From contig NZ_LABX01000045.1 in the NCBI RefSeq assembly GCF_001043915.1, positions 1 through 48,181 on the forward strand: a stretch of 48,181 nucleotides of DNA. The letters run 5' to 3'. Positions 8,220-16,442 of this stretch are shown one piece after another. Position numbers and translations under genes: made by a program. This DNA is from Methylobacterium aquaticum. GTDB lineage: Bacteria; Pseudomonadota; Alphaproteobacteria; Rhizobiales; Beijerinckiaceae. The notes beneath the pieces were generated by a model, which did no database searches, was not told the DNA's origin, and worked only from the letters and a program-made list of their open reading frames with translations. Each line of letters begins with the position of its first letter. The stretch's first letter is position 1.

Positions 8220-9074
8220 TCAGGCGCCGGCGGCGCCCGGCCCCTGGGCGAGCGTGCCCTCCGCCACCGTGAGGGTGCGTCCGCCGATCCAGTCGGCGCC
8301 GTCGTAATCGACGAAGATCCGGCCCCGGCGCCCGAGCGTCGTGCCCTGGGCGGCGACATAGGGGCCGGCGGCGCGGCCGGTCTCGCGCAGCCAGCCCGCG
8401 ACCGCGGCGTTGAAGCTGCCGGTGACCGGATCCTCGACGAGGGCACCGGCCCCGTCGCTGAACAGGGTGCGGATCTCCCAGGCGATCTCCCCGCCGGGAG
8501 GGTGGGCGCCGACGAGGCCGATATCGATCCGGCCCTCGTGGCGGCGCACCGGCGCGACGGCCAATACCGCGTCGGCTGAAGCCAGCATCACCCCGACCCA
8601 GCCGGGGCCATTGTCGGCCCAGCGCGCCTCGACGATCTGCTCGGGCGCGATGCGCAGCACCGCCAGAACCTCCCGCATCGTCGCCTCGTCCACCGGTCCT
8701 TCGCGCAGCAGCTTGGGCGCCGCGAAGGCGAGGCGGTCCCGGTCCTGCCGGATCGGCACGAGGCCGGTGCCGCATTCCTGGACGATGTGCCCCGGCTGCC
8801 GCGGCCTGCCCCCGAGACTGAGCCAGGCGTGGCAGGCGCCGAGCGTCGGATGGCCCGCGAAGGGCAATTCATGCGCGAGGGTGAAGATGCGAACCCGGTA
8901 ATCCGCGGCCGGATCGGTCGGCGGCAGCAGGAAGGCCGTTTCCGACAGGTTGAACCAGCGGGTCATCGCCTGCATCGTCGCGGTGTCGAGATCGGCGCCG
9001 CTCACCACGGCGAGCGGGTTCCCGGTGAACGGCCCGTCGTGGAACACGTCGACCAGGGCGAATCGGGCGGTCAT
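8220..9074 (-). CDS. PhzF-family isomerase-like protein
   Basis: This 284-aa member of the PhzF / diaminopimelate-epimerase-fold family has the hallmark N-terminus ALVDVFHDGPFTGNPLAVV, followed by ETAFLLPPTD, RIFTLAHELPFAGHPTLG and EDPVTGSFNAAVAGWL. The catalytic Glu of the family corresponds to the E of SETAF. There is no phenazine gene cluster, so the name reflects only the fold; most PhzF-like proteins have unknown substrates. The start (MTARFALVDVF) is fixed by GGAGG 7 nt upstream; the frame stays open upstream but without family similarity. It lies 181 bp downstream of matB on the same strand and might be read through from the malonate operon. Confidence 0.87.
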   Translation of the reverse strand: MTARFALVDVFHDGPFTGNPLAVVSGADLDTATMQAMTRWFNLSETAFLLPPTDPAADYRVRIFTLAHELPFAGHPTLGACHAWLSLGGRPRQPGHIVQECGTGLVPIRQDRDRLAFAAPKLLREGPVDEATMREVLAVLRIAPEQIVEARWADNGPGWVGVMLASADAVLAVAPVRRHEGRIDIGLVGAHPPGGEIAWEIRTLFSDGAGALVEDPVTGSFNAAVAGWLRETGRAAGPYVAAQGTTLGRRGRIFVDYDGADWIGGRTLTVAEGTLAQGPGAAGA

Positions 9075-9255
9075 GAATCGGCCTCCGGGCGGCGGCGGGT
9101 GCCGCCACGGGCCTGTTTGCCTGATTCCCCTGGCTCGTCCCACCGGGACTTGCGCGGCCCTCTCGCCGTTCCTCCCGGGCCGAGCCTTGGCGATACCCGG
9201 GATGACGGGGAGGGGGAAAGGCTTTTCGGTGAACGAAGGACAACGAGCCCGCGGC

Positions 9256-10779
9256 TCAGCCCTCGTAAAGCCCCTTATGCGTCTCGCGCAGCAGATTCTT
9301 CTGCACCTTGCCCATGGTGTTGCGGGGCAGCTCGTCGGCGATGATGACGCGCTTGGGCAGCTTGAACTTGGCGAGCCGGCTTTCGAGGGCCGAGAGGATC
9401 GCCGCCTCGCTCGGCGCCTCCGTGCCGCGCGGCACCACCACGGCGGTGACGCCCTCACCGAAATCCGGGTGCGGCACCCCGATCACCGCCGATTCGAGCA
9501 CGCCGGGCAATCCGTCGATCTCGGTCTCGACCTCCTTCGGATAGACGTTGAAGCCGCCGGTGATGATCAAATCCTTGCCGCGCCCGACGATGTGGACGTA
9601 GCCGCGCGCATCGACCTTGCCAAGATCACCGGTGATGAAGAAGCCGTCGGCCTTGAACTCGGCGGCGGTTTTTTCCGGCATGCGCCAGTAGCCCTTGAAC
9701 ACGTTGGGGCCGCGCACCTCGATCATCCCGACCTGATCCGCTTCGAGCCCGCGGCCGGTCTCCGGATCGACCACCCGCAGCGACACGCCCGGCAGCGGGA
9801 ACCCGACCGTGCCGGCGACCCGGTCGCCGTCATAGGGGTTCGAGGTGCTCATGTTGGTCTCGGTCATGCCGTAGCGCTCGAGGATCGCGTGGCCGGTCCT
9901 CTCCTGCCACTCGCGATGGGTCTCGGCGAGGAGCGGTGCCGAGCCGGAGACGAACAGGCGCATGCCGGCCGTCGCCGCGCGGGTCAGGCCCGGCTCCTTG
10001 AGGAGGCGGGTGTAGAAGGTGGGCACGCCCATCAGCGCCGTCGCCCGGCCCATCAGCGACAGGATCAGCGGCGGATCGAGCCGGGCCAAGAAGATCATCG
10101 CCGCACCCGACATCAGCACCGTGTTGGTGGCGACGAACAGGCCGTGGGTGTGGAACACCGGGAGTGCGTGGATCAGCACGTCCTCGGGCGTGAAGCGCCA
10201 GGACTCGACCAGGGTCAGGGCGTTCGACGACAGGTTGTCGTGGGTCAGCATCGCGCCCTTCGAGCGCCCGGTGGTGCCCGAGGTGTAGAGGATCGCCGCG
10301 AGGTCGTCCGAGGCGCGGGGCACGTCGGCGAAGTCGCCGGTCTGGCCCGCGGCCTCCGCCGCCATCGTGCCTTCGCCCTTGGCGTCGAGGGTGCCGACTT
10401 GGGCAACGCCCGCCATCTCCGCCACCGGCTTCAGCGCGTCGCGCTTGCCCGGGTCGCAGACGAACAGCGCCGGCTCGGCATCGCCGAGGAAATAGGCGAT
10501 CTCGGCCGGGGTATAGCCGGTGTTCAGCGGCAGGAAGACGGCGCCCGCCCGCACGCAGCCGAGATAGAGCGCGATCACCGCCGGGCTCTTCTCGACCTGC
10601 ACCGCCACCCGGTCGCCGGGCGCGACCCCGAGGCCGACCAGGGCGGCGGCGTAGCGGCCGGATTCGGCGATCAGGTCGGCATAGCTCCAGCGCAGGCCCT
10701 CAGGGGTTTCGAGGAACGTCTTGCCCAGCGGATCGGCGGGGAGGCGGGAGCGGACGATGTCGAAGAAATGGTTGGACAT
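9256..10779 (-). CDS. matB: Malonyl-CoA synthetase
   Basis: This 507-aa ANL-superfamily acyl-CoA ligase converts malonate, ATP and CoA to malonyl-CoA. The AMP-binding P-loop is YTSGTTGRSKGAMLTH near residue 165. The signature GMTETNMSTSNPYDGDR is characteristic of malonate-specific MatB enzymes, and the C-terminal lid carries GRGKDLIITGGFNVYPKE and the catalytic Lys in PRNTMGKVQKN. The length is standard. It is the last clear gene of the minus-strand matPQMAB order, 104 bp after matA, so it supplies malonyl-CoA to the decarboxylase from imported malonate. Confidence 0.93.
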   Translation of the reverse strand: MSNHFFDIVRSRLPADPLGKTFLETPEGLRWSYADLIAESGRYAAALVGLGVAPGDRVAVQVEKSPAVIALYLGCVRAGAVFLPLNTGYTPAEIAYFLGDAEPALFVCDPGKRDALKPVAEMAGVAQVGTLDAKGEGTMAAEAAGQTGDFADVPRASDDLAAILYTSGTTGRSKGAMLTHDNLSSNALTLVESWRFTPEDVLIHALPVFHTHGLFVATNTVLMSGAAMIFLARLDPPLILSLMGRATALMGVPTFYTRLLKEPGLTRAATAGMRLFVSGSAPLLAETHREWQERTGHAILERYGMTETNMSTSNPYDGDRVAGTVGFPLPGVSLRVVDPETGRGLEADQVGMIEVRGPNVFKGYWRMPEKTAAEFKADGFFITGDLGKVDARGYVHIVGRGKDLIITGGFNVYPKEVETEIDGLPGVLESAVIGVPHPDFGEGVTAVVVPRGTEAPSEAAILSALESRLAKFKLPKRVIIADELPRNTMGKVQKNLLRETHKGLYEG

Positions 10780-10883
10780 GGAAGGGACTCTTCAGTCGTC
10801 GGCGAGATGAGCGGCCACGCCGTCCACTCGAAGAACGCGGGTGTCTCCTCTCCCCGCGGGCGGGCAGAGGGGGAATGCTCGGC

Positions 10884-12290
10884 TCACGCCTCCGCCAGGG
10901 CCACTGCGCGGGCGGGCGGCAGGTTCTGGCGCAGCTCGCGGTTGACGGTCAGCGAGGCCGAGACGGTGCCGAGATTGGCGTAGGTCTCGTGGTTCTTCTC
11001 GATCGCCGCGAGGTCGTAGAGATAGTTCACCATCAGGCCGTAGCCCTGCGACAGGCCCTTGGGCGAGACGTCGCCCAAAAAGTTCAGGCGCTCCAGCCGC
11101 GCACCGTTGCCGAGATGGAACCGCGCCACCGGGTCGACCGGCTTGCCGCGCGGGGTCTTGGCGCGCAGGAAGTAATAGGCGGCAGCCGGCAGCAGCGCCT
11201 TCTTCACCGCGTCGGCCTTCGCCTTGTCGGCGTGCCAGTCGGGCTGGTCGAGGGCGCGCAGGGTCTCGACATCCTCCCGCGTCAGCCCCTGCGGCGCATC
11301 GGACCGGCGCTCGCGATCGAGCCAGGTGCGGAAGGTCGGCACCGGAGACAGGGTCACGAAGGTCTTCAGCGCCGGCATCTCGCGGCAGAGATCCTCCACC
11401 ACCTGCTTGATCAGGAAGTTGCCGAAGGTGATGCCGGCCAGGCCCCTCTGGCAGTTCGAGATCGAGTAGAAGATGGCGGTGGTCGCCTCGCGGGTCGCGG
11501 TCGGCTGGCGGTCATGGGCCAGGATCGGGGCAATCGCCGCGGCGATGCCGGTGGTGAGCGCCACCTCGACGAAGATCAAGGGCTCGTCGACGAGGGCCGG
11601 GTGGAAGAAGGCGAAGCAGCGCCGGTCCGGCGGCTCGATGCGCCGGCGCAGGTCGTCCCAGCCGGAGATCGCGTGCACCGCCTCGTAGCGGATGATCTTC
11701 TCCAGGATATGGGCCGGCGTGGTCCAGTCGATCCGGCGCAGGACCAGGAAGCCGCGGTTGAACCAGGACGCGAACAGATGCTCGAAATCGGAATCGAGGC
11801 TCTCGACCGCTTCGGCCAGGGCCGGGTCCGGCGTGTCGGCCTTGCGGGCGGCGTCGCGTAGCGAAAACAGATCCTCGCGCATCCGCACCAGCGCGATCGT
11901 GCCGTCGCGGGCGAGGTTGAGGCGGCGGATCAGCTCCTGCGAGCGCGGCTCGGCCGCCTCGTGCAGGCGGCCCAGAGCCGCCCGGGACGGCGCCTTGCCG
12001 TAAGCCGCGATGGCGCTCTCCACCGCCGCGTGGTCGGCCCCGAAATCGAGGGCGATCCGGCGCAGGAAGTCGTGGCGGTCGGACAGGCCGAAGCTCTCGT
12101 AGCCGTCGAGGATGATGCGGGCGAGCGCGACCCCGGACGCCTCGCCGCGCCGCGAGATCAAATCCTCGCAGAGCTTCACCACCTCGGCCACGCTCGCCTT
12201 GGCGAGGTCGCCGCGGCCGAAGGTGATCAGCCCGCGGCCCCGGTCCGAGATGCTCTGGAGGAGGTCGCCGAGGAACGAGATCGCCGCCAT
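10884..12290 (-). CDS. matA: Malonyl-CoA decarboxylase
   Basis: This 468-aa malonyl-CoA decarboxylase (MLYCD family) releases CO2 from malonyl-CoA to give acetyl-CoA. The N-terminal helical domain (ISDRGRGLITFGRGDLAKAS and onward) is followed by the GNAT-like catalytic domain with YSISNCQRGLAGITFGNFLI, containing the catalytic Ser region, and ARFHLGNGARLERLNFLGD, containing the catalytic His. The start MAAISFLGDLLQ matches the usual length. An upstream ATG at 12428, with AGAGG 7 nt before it, would add a low-complexity Arg/Pro-rich 46-residue extension and cannot be excluded. It lies between the TRAP transporter genes and matB. Confidence 0.92.
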   Translation of the reverse strand: MAAISFLGDLLQSISDRGRGLITFGRGDLAKASVAEVVKLCEDLISRRGEASGVALARIILDGYESFGLSDRHDFLRRIALDFGADHAAVESAIAAYGKAPSRAALGRLHEAAEPRSQELIRRLNLARDGTIALVRMREDLFSLRDAARKADTPDPALAEAVESLDSDFEHLFASWFNRGFLVLRRIDWTTPAHILEKIIRYEAVHAISGWDDLRRRIEPPDRRCFAFFHPALVDEPLIFVEVALTTGIAAAIAPILAHDRQPTATREATTAIFYSISNCQRGLAGITFGNFLIKQVVEDLCREMPALKTFVTLSPVPTFRTWLDRERRSDAPQGLTREDVETLRALDQPDWHADKAKADAVKKALLPAAAYYFLRAKTPRGKPVDPVARFHLGNGARLERLNFLGDVSPKGLSQGYGLMVNYLYDLAAIEKNHETYANLGTVSASLTVNRELRQNLPPARAVALAEA

Positions 12291-12438
12291 GTCGCTCTCA
12301 TCACGTCCGGGCCGTCCCCGCGCGTCGGGGGCTGCGCCGCTCTTCGGAAGAGGGGGCTCCGCGGAGGCCGCGGAGCGGAGGGAGAGGCGCCGCATCCGCC
12401 GCGCGGTGCCGGCCTGGGTCGTGCCCATGGTGGCGCCT

Positions 12439-13791
12439 CTACTTGGTCGAGGGCAAGAGCAGATCCGGCAGCCAGAGGGCGATGCCGGGTGCGACGCAGA
12501 GCACCAGGATCGCCACCGCCATCAGGATCACGAAGGGCAGCGTGCCCCAGATGATCTCCGAGAGCGGGATGTCGGGGGCGATGTTCTTGATCACGAAGAT
12601 GTTGAGGCCGACCGGCGGGTGGATCAGACCCATCTCCATGGTGATCGTCATGACGACGCCGAACCAGACCAGGTCGAACCCCGCCTCCCGCAACGGCGGC
12701 AGGATGATCGGCGCGGTCATCAGGATGATCGAGACCGGCGGCAGGAAGAAGCCGAGGCCCACGACCAGGAGCAGAATGGTCAGGAGCAGCAGCCAGGGCG
12801 AGAGATGCAGGGCCACGATCGCGGCGGCGGCGGCTTGCGAGATGTGGAGGTAGCTCATCACGTAGGCGTAGAGCAGCGACATGCCGATGATCAGCATCAG
12901 CATCGTGGATTCACGTAAGGTCGCGGTGAGGATCGGGCTGACGTCCCGGGCCCGCCAGACGCCGTAGATCGCCGCGATCAGGAGAAGCGCCAAAATGCCG
13001 CCGAGGCCCGCCGTCTCGGAGGGCGTGGCGTAGCCGCCATAGAGCGCCACCATCACGCCGGTGAGCAGCACCACGAAGGGCAGCACCCGCGGCAGGGTCG
13101 AGAACCGCTCCGCCATCGAGTAGCGGTCTTCCGCCAGGATCGGGTGCTCGGGCCCGCCGGTCGCGTAGGCCGCCCGCGCCGTGGCGAATTCGCGCCGGAA
13201 GCGCCAGGCGGCATAACCCGCAAAGAGCAGCACCAGCAGCAGCCCCGGGCCGATGCCGGCGAGGAACAGCCGCCCCAGCGACTGCTCGGCCGCCACCGCG
13301 TAGAGGATCATGGTGATCGACGGCGGCAGGAGGATGCCCAGCGTGCCGCCCGCCGCGATGATGCCGGCGGCGAATCCGCCGGAATAGCCCCGCCGGCGCA
13401 TCTCCGGGATGCCGGCCGAGCCGATCGCCGAGCAGGTCGCCGGGCTCGATCCCGCCATGGCGGCGAACAGCGCGCAGGCGAAGACGTTGGCGATGCCGAG
13501 ACCCCCGGGGATCTTGTGCATCCAGGCATGCATCGCCGAGTAGAGGTCCTGGCCCGCCTTCGACCGGCCGATCGCCGCGCCCTTCAGGATGAAGAGCGGG
13601 ATCGACAGGAGCGTGATCGAGGCCATCTCCTCGTAGACGTTCTGCGCCACCGTATCGAGGGAGGCGCCGGGCATGAAAGCCAGCATGAAGACGAGCGCCA
13701 CCGCGCCGAGCGCGAAGGCGATCGGGATGCCGGCGAGCATGGCGCCGAGGGTGGCGCCGGCATAGAGCGTGCCGATGATCGCGGTGCTCAT
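12439..13791 (-). CDS. matM: TRAP transporter large membrane subunit (malonate)
   Basis: This 450-aa DctM-family permease has about a dozen hydrophobic segments. Family signatures include LLSIPLFILKGAAIGRSKAG, GGLGIANVFACALFAAMAGS, GTLGILLPPSITMILYAVAA and GLIHPPVGLNIFVIK. It forms the Na+-coupled transport channel of a TRAP system in the inner membrane. Its ATG overlaps the stop of matQ by 4 bp (ATGA), and GGAAGGA lies upstream, so the two are translationally coupled. Position directly before matA and matB indicates malonate as substrate, as in the matPQMAB arrangement known from rhizobia. Confidence 0.93.
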   Translation of the reverse strand: MSTAIIGTLYAGATLGAMLAGIPIAFALGAVALVFMLAFMPGASLDTVAQNVYEEMASITLLSIPLFILKGAAIGRSKAGQDLYSAMHAWMHKIPGGLGIANVFACALFAAMAGSSPATCSAIGSAGIPEMRRRGYSGGFAAGIIAAGGTLGILLPPSITMILYAVAAEQSLGRLFLAGIGPGLLLVLLFAGYAAWRFRREFATARAAYATGGPEHPILAEDRYSMAERFSTLPRVLPFVVLLTGVMVALYGGYATPSETAGLGGILALLLIAAIYGVWRARDVSPILTATLRESTMLMLIIGMSLLYAYVMSYLHISQAAAAAIVALHLSPWLLLLTILLLVVGLGFFLPPVSIILMTAPIILPPLREAGFDLVWFGVVMTITMEMGLIHPPVGLNIFVIKNIAPDIPLSEIIWGTLPFVILMAVAILVLCVAPGIALWLPDLLLPSTK

Positions 13792-14441
13792 CGGGCGGCA
13801 TCCTTCCGCTTGTCTTGCTTCTTGGCGCGTTCGAGATCGGCGCCGAGGCCGATCTTCGGGTCGGCAAAGCCGGCGGCCTCGGGGCCACGAGCGATCGCCT
13901 CGGCGATCTGGAGCAGGAACTGCAAGGCCAGCAGCGTCATGCCGACCGCCATCAGCGAGTAGGGAATCCAGAGCGGCGGGCCCCAGGTCGATTGCGAGAT
14001 CTGGCCGTCGACCCAGGCTTCGTGCAGCAGCGTCCAGCTCTTCCAGGCGAAGAACGCCACGAACCCGAAGCTGACCACGTCGGCGAAGAGGAGGCGCAGG
14101 CGGTTGATCCGCGGCGACAGGAGGCCGGTCAGCGCCTCGATGGCGACGTGGCCGCGCCGGGCCTGGACGCCGGCCGCCGACAGGAAGGTGGCGCCGACGA
14201 TGAGGAACACCGCCGTCTCGTCCTGCCACTCGGTCGGGACCTTGAGCACGTAGCGGATGACGACGCTGTAGCTCAGCACCAGGCAGGCGGCGACGAGGGC
14301 GACGCCGCCGAAAAGCAGGATCAGCCGGTTGAGGCCGCCGATCGCGGCCTCGATCGCCGCGAGCGGACCGGGCAGCCGGGCCCGCGCGGCGGCGCGCTCC
14401 GGCTCTGCGGCCGCCGAGGCGGCGTCGAAGGCGTGGCTCAC
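13788..14441 (-). CDS. matQ: TRAP transporter small membrane subunit (malonate)
   Basis: This 217-aa DctQ-family protein has four membrane helices: LILLFGGVALVAACLVLSYS, then the conserved EWQDETAVFLIVGATFLSAA, an SFGFVAFFAWKSWTLLH segment, and WIPYSLMAVGMTLLALQFLL. It bridges the binding protein and the large permease. The GTG start overlaps the matP stop (GTGA) and its own stop overlaps the matM start (ATGA), so all three are coupled. The charged C-terminal tail (RAKKQDKRKDAAR) is cytoplasmic by inference. Confidence 0.9.
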   Translation of the reverse strand: MSHAFDAASAAAEPERAAARARLPGPLAAIEAAIGGLNRLILLFGGVALVAACLVLSYSVVIRYVLKVPTEWQDETAVFLIVGATFLSAAGVQARRGHVAIEALTGLLSPRINRLRLLFADVVSFGFVAFFAWKSWTLLHEAWVDGQISQSTWGPPLWIPYSLMAVGMTLLALQFLLQIAEAIARGPEAAGFADPKIGLGADLERAKKQDKRKDAAR

Positions 14442-15457
14442 GCGACCGCCTCCGCGAGCTTCAGCATCTCGGCACAGGACGACGACTTGGCGGCATAGTC
14501 CTTCCAGGCCGATTCGCGGGCGATATCGCGCCAGCGGTTCAGCGTCGCCTCGTCGAGGGTCTCGACCTTGGCGCCGGCCTTGGAAAAGATCTGCTCGACC
14601 CGCGTGTCGTCGGCTTGCGCGCCCTCCTGGCCGAAGGCTTCGAGTTCGGCACCGACTGCCATGATGAGGTCGCGCTGGTCCTGTGGCAGGCCGTCGAAGA
14701 TCGGCTTCGACATCATGATCGGCTCGAGCATGAACCAGTAGGAGCGACCGCGGCCCGAGGTGAGGGACTTCGACAATTCCTCCAGCCGGAACGAGATCAG
14801 GCTGGTCGAGGAGGTGATGACCGCGTCGCAGGCGCCGGTCTGCATCGCCGCGTAGGACTCGTTCGAGGGCAGGCTGAGGGTGGCGGCACCCGCGGCCTTC
14901 ATCATCAGGTCCATCTCGCGCGAGCCGCCGCGCACCTTCAGGCCCTTGGCGTCCTCCGGCCGCACCAGCGCACGGTCGCGGCTTGCCACGCCGCCCGCCT
15001 GCCAGACCCAGGACACCAGCACGATGTTCTTCGCCAGCAGGATCTCGGTGAGCTTGCGGCCGACTGGCGCCGTCTTCCAGGCCATCGCCTGCTTGTAGGA
15101 GGTCACCAGCGCCGGCATCAGCCCGATATTGGTCTCGGGCACCTCGCCGCCCGCATAGGGCAGCGGGTAGAGGCTCATGTCGAGCGCACCCTTGCGCAGG
15201 GCGCTGAACTGGGCGTTCGTCTTCATCAGCGACGAGCCGGGATAGACCTGGACCTCCAGCGCGCCCTTCGAGCGCTCCTTCACGGCCGCTGCGAACTTGC
15301 GGCACATCCGGTCGCGAAAATCCCCCTCGTCGATCGTGCCGCCCGGGAATTGATGCGAGATCTTCAGCGTCGTGGCGGCCTGCGCGGCGCGCCCGAGGCC
15401 GATGAGGGCCGGGGCGGCCAAGCCGGCGACGACGAGGGAGCGACGGGTGATCGCCAT
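14438..15457 (-). CDS. matP: TRAP transporter periplasmic binding protein (malonate)
   Basis: This 339-aa DctP-family solute receptor has a leader ITRRSLVVAGLAAPALIG carrying a twin-arginine motif (TRRSLVV), so export by Tat rather than Sec is plausible. The mature start TTLKISHQFPGGTIDEGDF and the conserved VRGGSREMDLMMKAAGA (substrate-carboxylate Arg region) fit TRAP receptors for carboxylates. GGAGGA lies upstream of the ATG; an earlier in-frame start would spoil the leader. It is the first gene of matPQMAB, divergent from matR across 172 bp. Confidence 0.92.
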   Translation of the reverse strand: MAITRRSLVVAGLAAPALIGLGRAAQAATTLKISHQFPGGTIDEGDFRDRMCRKFAAAVKERSKGALEVQVYPGSSLMKTNAQFSALRKGALDMSLYPLPYAGGEVPETNIGLMPALVTSYKQAMAWKTAPVGRKLTEILLAKNIVLVSWVWQAGGVASRDRALVRPEDAKGLKVRGGSREMDLMMKAAGAATLSLPSNESYAAMQTGACDAVITSSTSLISFRLEELSKSLTSGRGRSYWFMLEPIMMSKPIFDGLPQDQRDLIMAVGAELEAFGQEGAQADDTRVEQIFSKAGAKVETLDEATLNRWRDIARESAWKDYAAKSSSCAEMLKLAEAVA

Positions 15458-15540
15458 GGCGGTTCCTCCGGAGGGAGCCATTCGGCTCGGGGATTATCGT
15501 TGACGCGCGGCAGGCTGGCGTCGCACGCCGCGGCTCGTTC

Positions 15541-15600
15541 GGAAAAGACTCCCTTCTTGTATATTTTGTCAACTGGTGTGCATATGTCGCGAAAGTCGAT
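15541..15600. promoter_or_regulatory. matP-matR divergent control region
   Basis: This AT-rich stretch in the 172-bp divergent gap holds TTGACA on the minus strand (15567-15572), a good -35 for matPQMAB. Next to it is CTTGTATATTTTG (15556-15568), which resembles the TTGTATAC-type half-site bound by GntR regulators with an FCD domain. The likely site overlaps the inferred promoter, as expected for a ligand-released repressor. The operator identity is inferred from family knowledge and location only. Confidence 0.45.
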
Positions 15601-15629
15601 ACCGGTTGCGCCCTGCGGAGGAAGGCGCC

Positions 15630-16313
15630 ATGGCCACGCGCAATGAACCAGGCACCCTGAACCATGCCCAGCGGCTGCGGCAGACGATCGAGGACGAGAT
15701 CGTGGACGGGGTGCTGCGTCCCGGCGACCGGCTCGACGAGGTCCAGCTCGCGACCCGGTTCGGGGTCTCGCGCACCCCGATTCGCGAAGCCCTGCTGCAA
15801 CTTGCCGTCACCGGTCTGATCGACGTGAAGCCCCGCCGCGGTGCGGTGGTGAGTACTCCGGAGCCGGCGCGGCTCGTCGAGATGTTCGAGACGATGGCGG
15901 AGCTGGAAGCCGCCTGCGGCCGCCTCGCCGCCCGGAGGCTGACCGACGCGCATCAGCACGAGCTGGTCGCGGCCCTCGATGCCTGCCGGGCCGCCGCAGC
16001 CTCGGGCGATACGGAAGCCTATTACGCCGAGAACGCCGTGTTCCACGCGGTGATCTACCGGGCCTCGCGCAATGGCTTCCTGTGCGAGCAGGCCGTGAGC
16101 CTGAGCCGGCGGCTGGCGCCGTTCCGACGCATCCAGCTTCGGGCCCGCAACCGGCTGCGCCAGTCCCTCGCCGAGCATGAGGGCGCCGTGGAGGCGATCC
16201 TGGCCGGGGACGAGGGGCTGGCCGGCGAGCGCCTGCGCGTCCACGTTCTGGTGCAGGGCGACCGCTTCGCCGAGCTGATCCGCAGCCTGCCGGGCGGCAG
16301 CGCGGCGGCGTGA
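15630..16313 (+). CDS. matR: GntR/FCD-family regulator of malonate genes
   Basis: This 227-aa regulator has an N-terminal winged helix-turn-helix (LRQTIEDEIVDGVLRPGDRL, EVQLATRFGVSRTPIREALL, VKPRRGAVV) and a C-terminal FCD ligand-binding helical domain (MFETMAELEAACGRLAARR, YAENAVFHAVIYRASRN, LAEHEGAVEAILAGD). The FCD His and Asp positions typical of metal and acid ligands are partly visible. Divergence from matPQMAB makes it the probable malonate- or malonyl-CoA-responsive repressor of that operon. GGAGGAAGG lies just upstream of the ATG; an upstream in-frame start is less likely. Confidence 0.87.
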   Translation: MATRNEPGTLNHAQRLRQTIEDEIVDGVLRPGDRLDEVQLATRFGVSRTPIREALLQLAVTGLIDVKPRRGAVVSTPEPARLVEMFETMAELEAACGRLAARRLTDAHQHELVAALDACRAAAASGDTEAYYAENAVFHAVIYRASRNGFLCEQAVSLSRRLAPFRRIQLRARNRLRQSLAEHEGAVEAILAGDEGLAGERLRVHVLVQGDRFAELIRSLPGGSAAA

Positions 16314-16322
16314 TCCTGACCT

Positions 16323-16340
16323 AGGTCAACCCGTTGACCT
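16323..16340. promoter_or_regulatory. 18-bp inverted repeat between matR and yihY-like gene
   Basis: AGGTCAAC and GTTGACCT flank a 2-nt centre (CC), a perfect 8-bp inverted repeat starting 10 bp after the matR stop. It has the size and symmetry of a dimeric regulator's operator. As an RNA hairpin it lacks a U-tract, so an operator for the following gene is at least as likely as a terminator. Confidence 0.45.
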
Positions 16341-16442
16341 TGCGGCGCTTTCTTTGACGGGGAACGACCCCGGGGACGCGACGTTGTGATCCCGAGCGCC
16401 CACGCTTGTGGGCGACACGATCCTCCTTCCCCCGGTGTCGCG

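Noticed and set aside
8220..9074. Phenazine biosynthesis locus
   Set aside because: Only a PhzF-fold protein is present; no phzA-E or phzG genes occur in the window, and PhzF-like proteins are widespread outside phenazine pathways.
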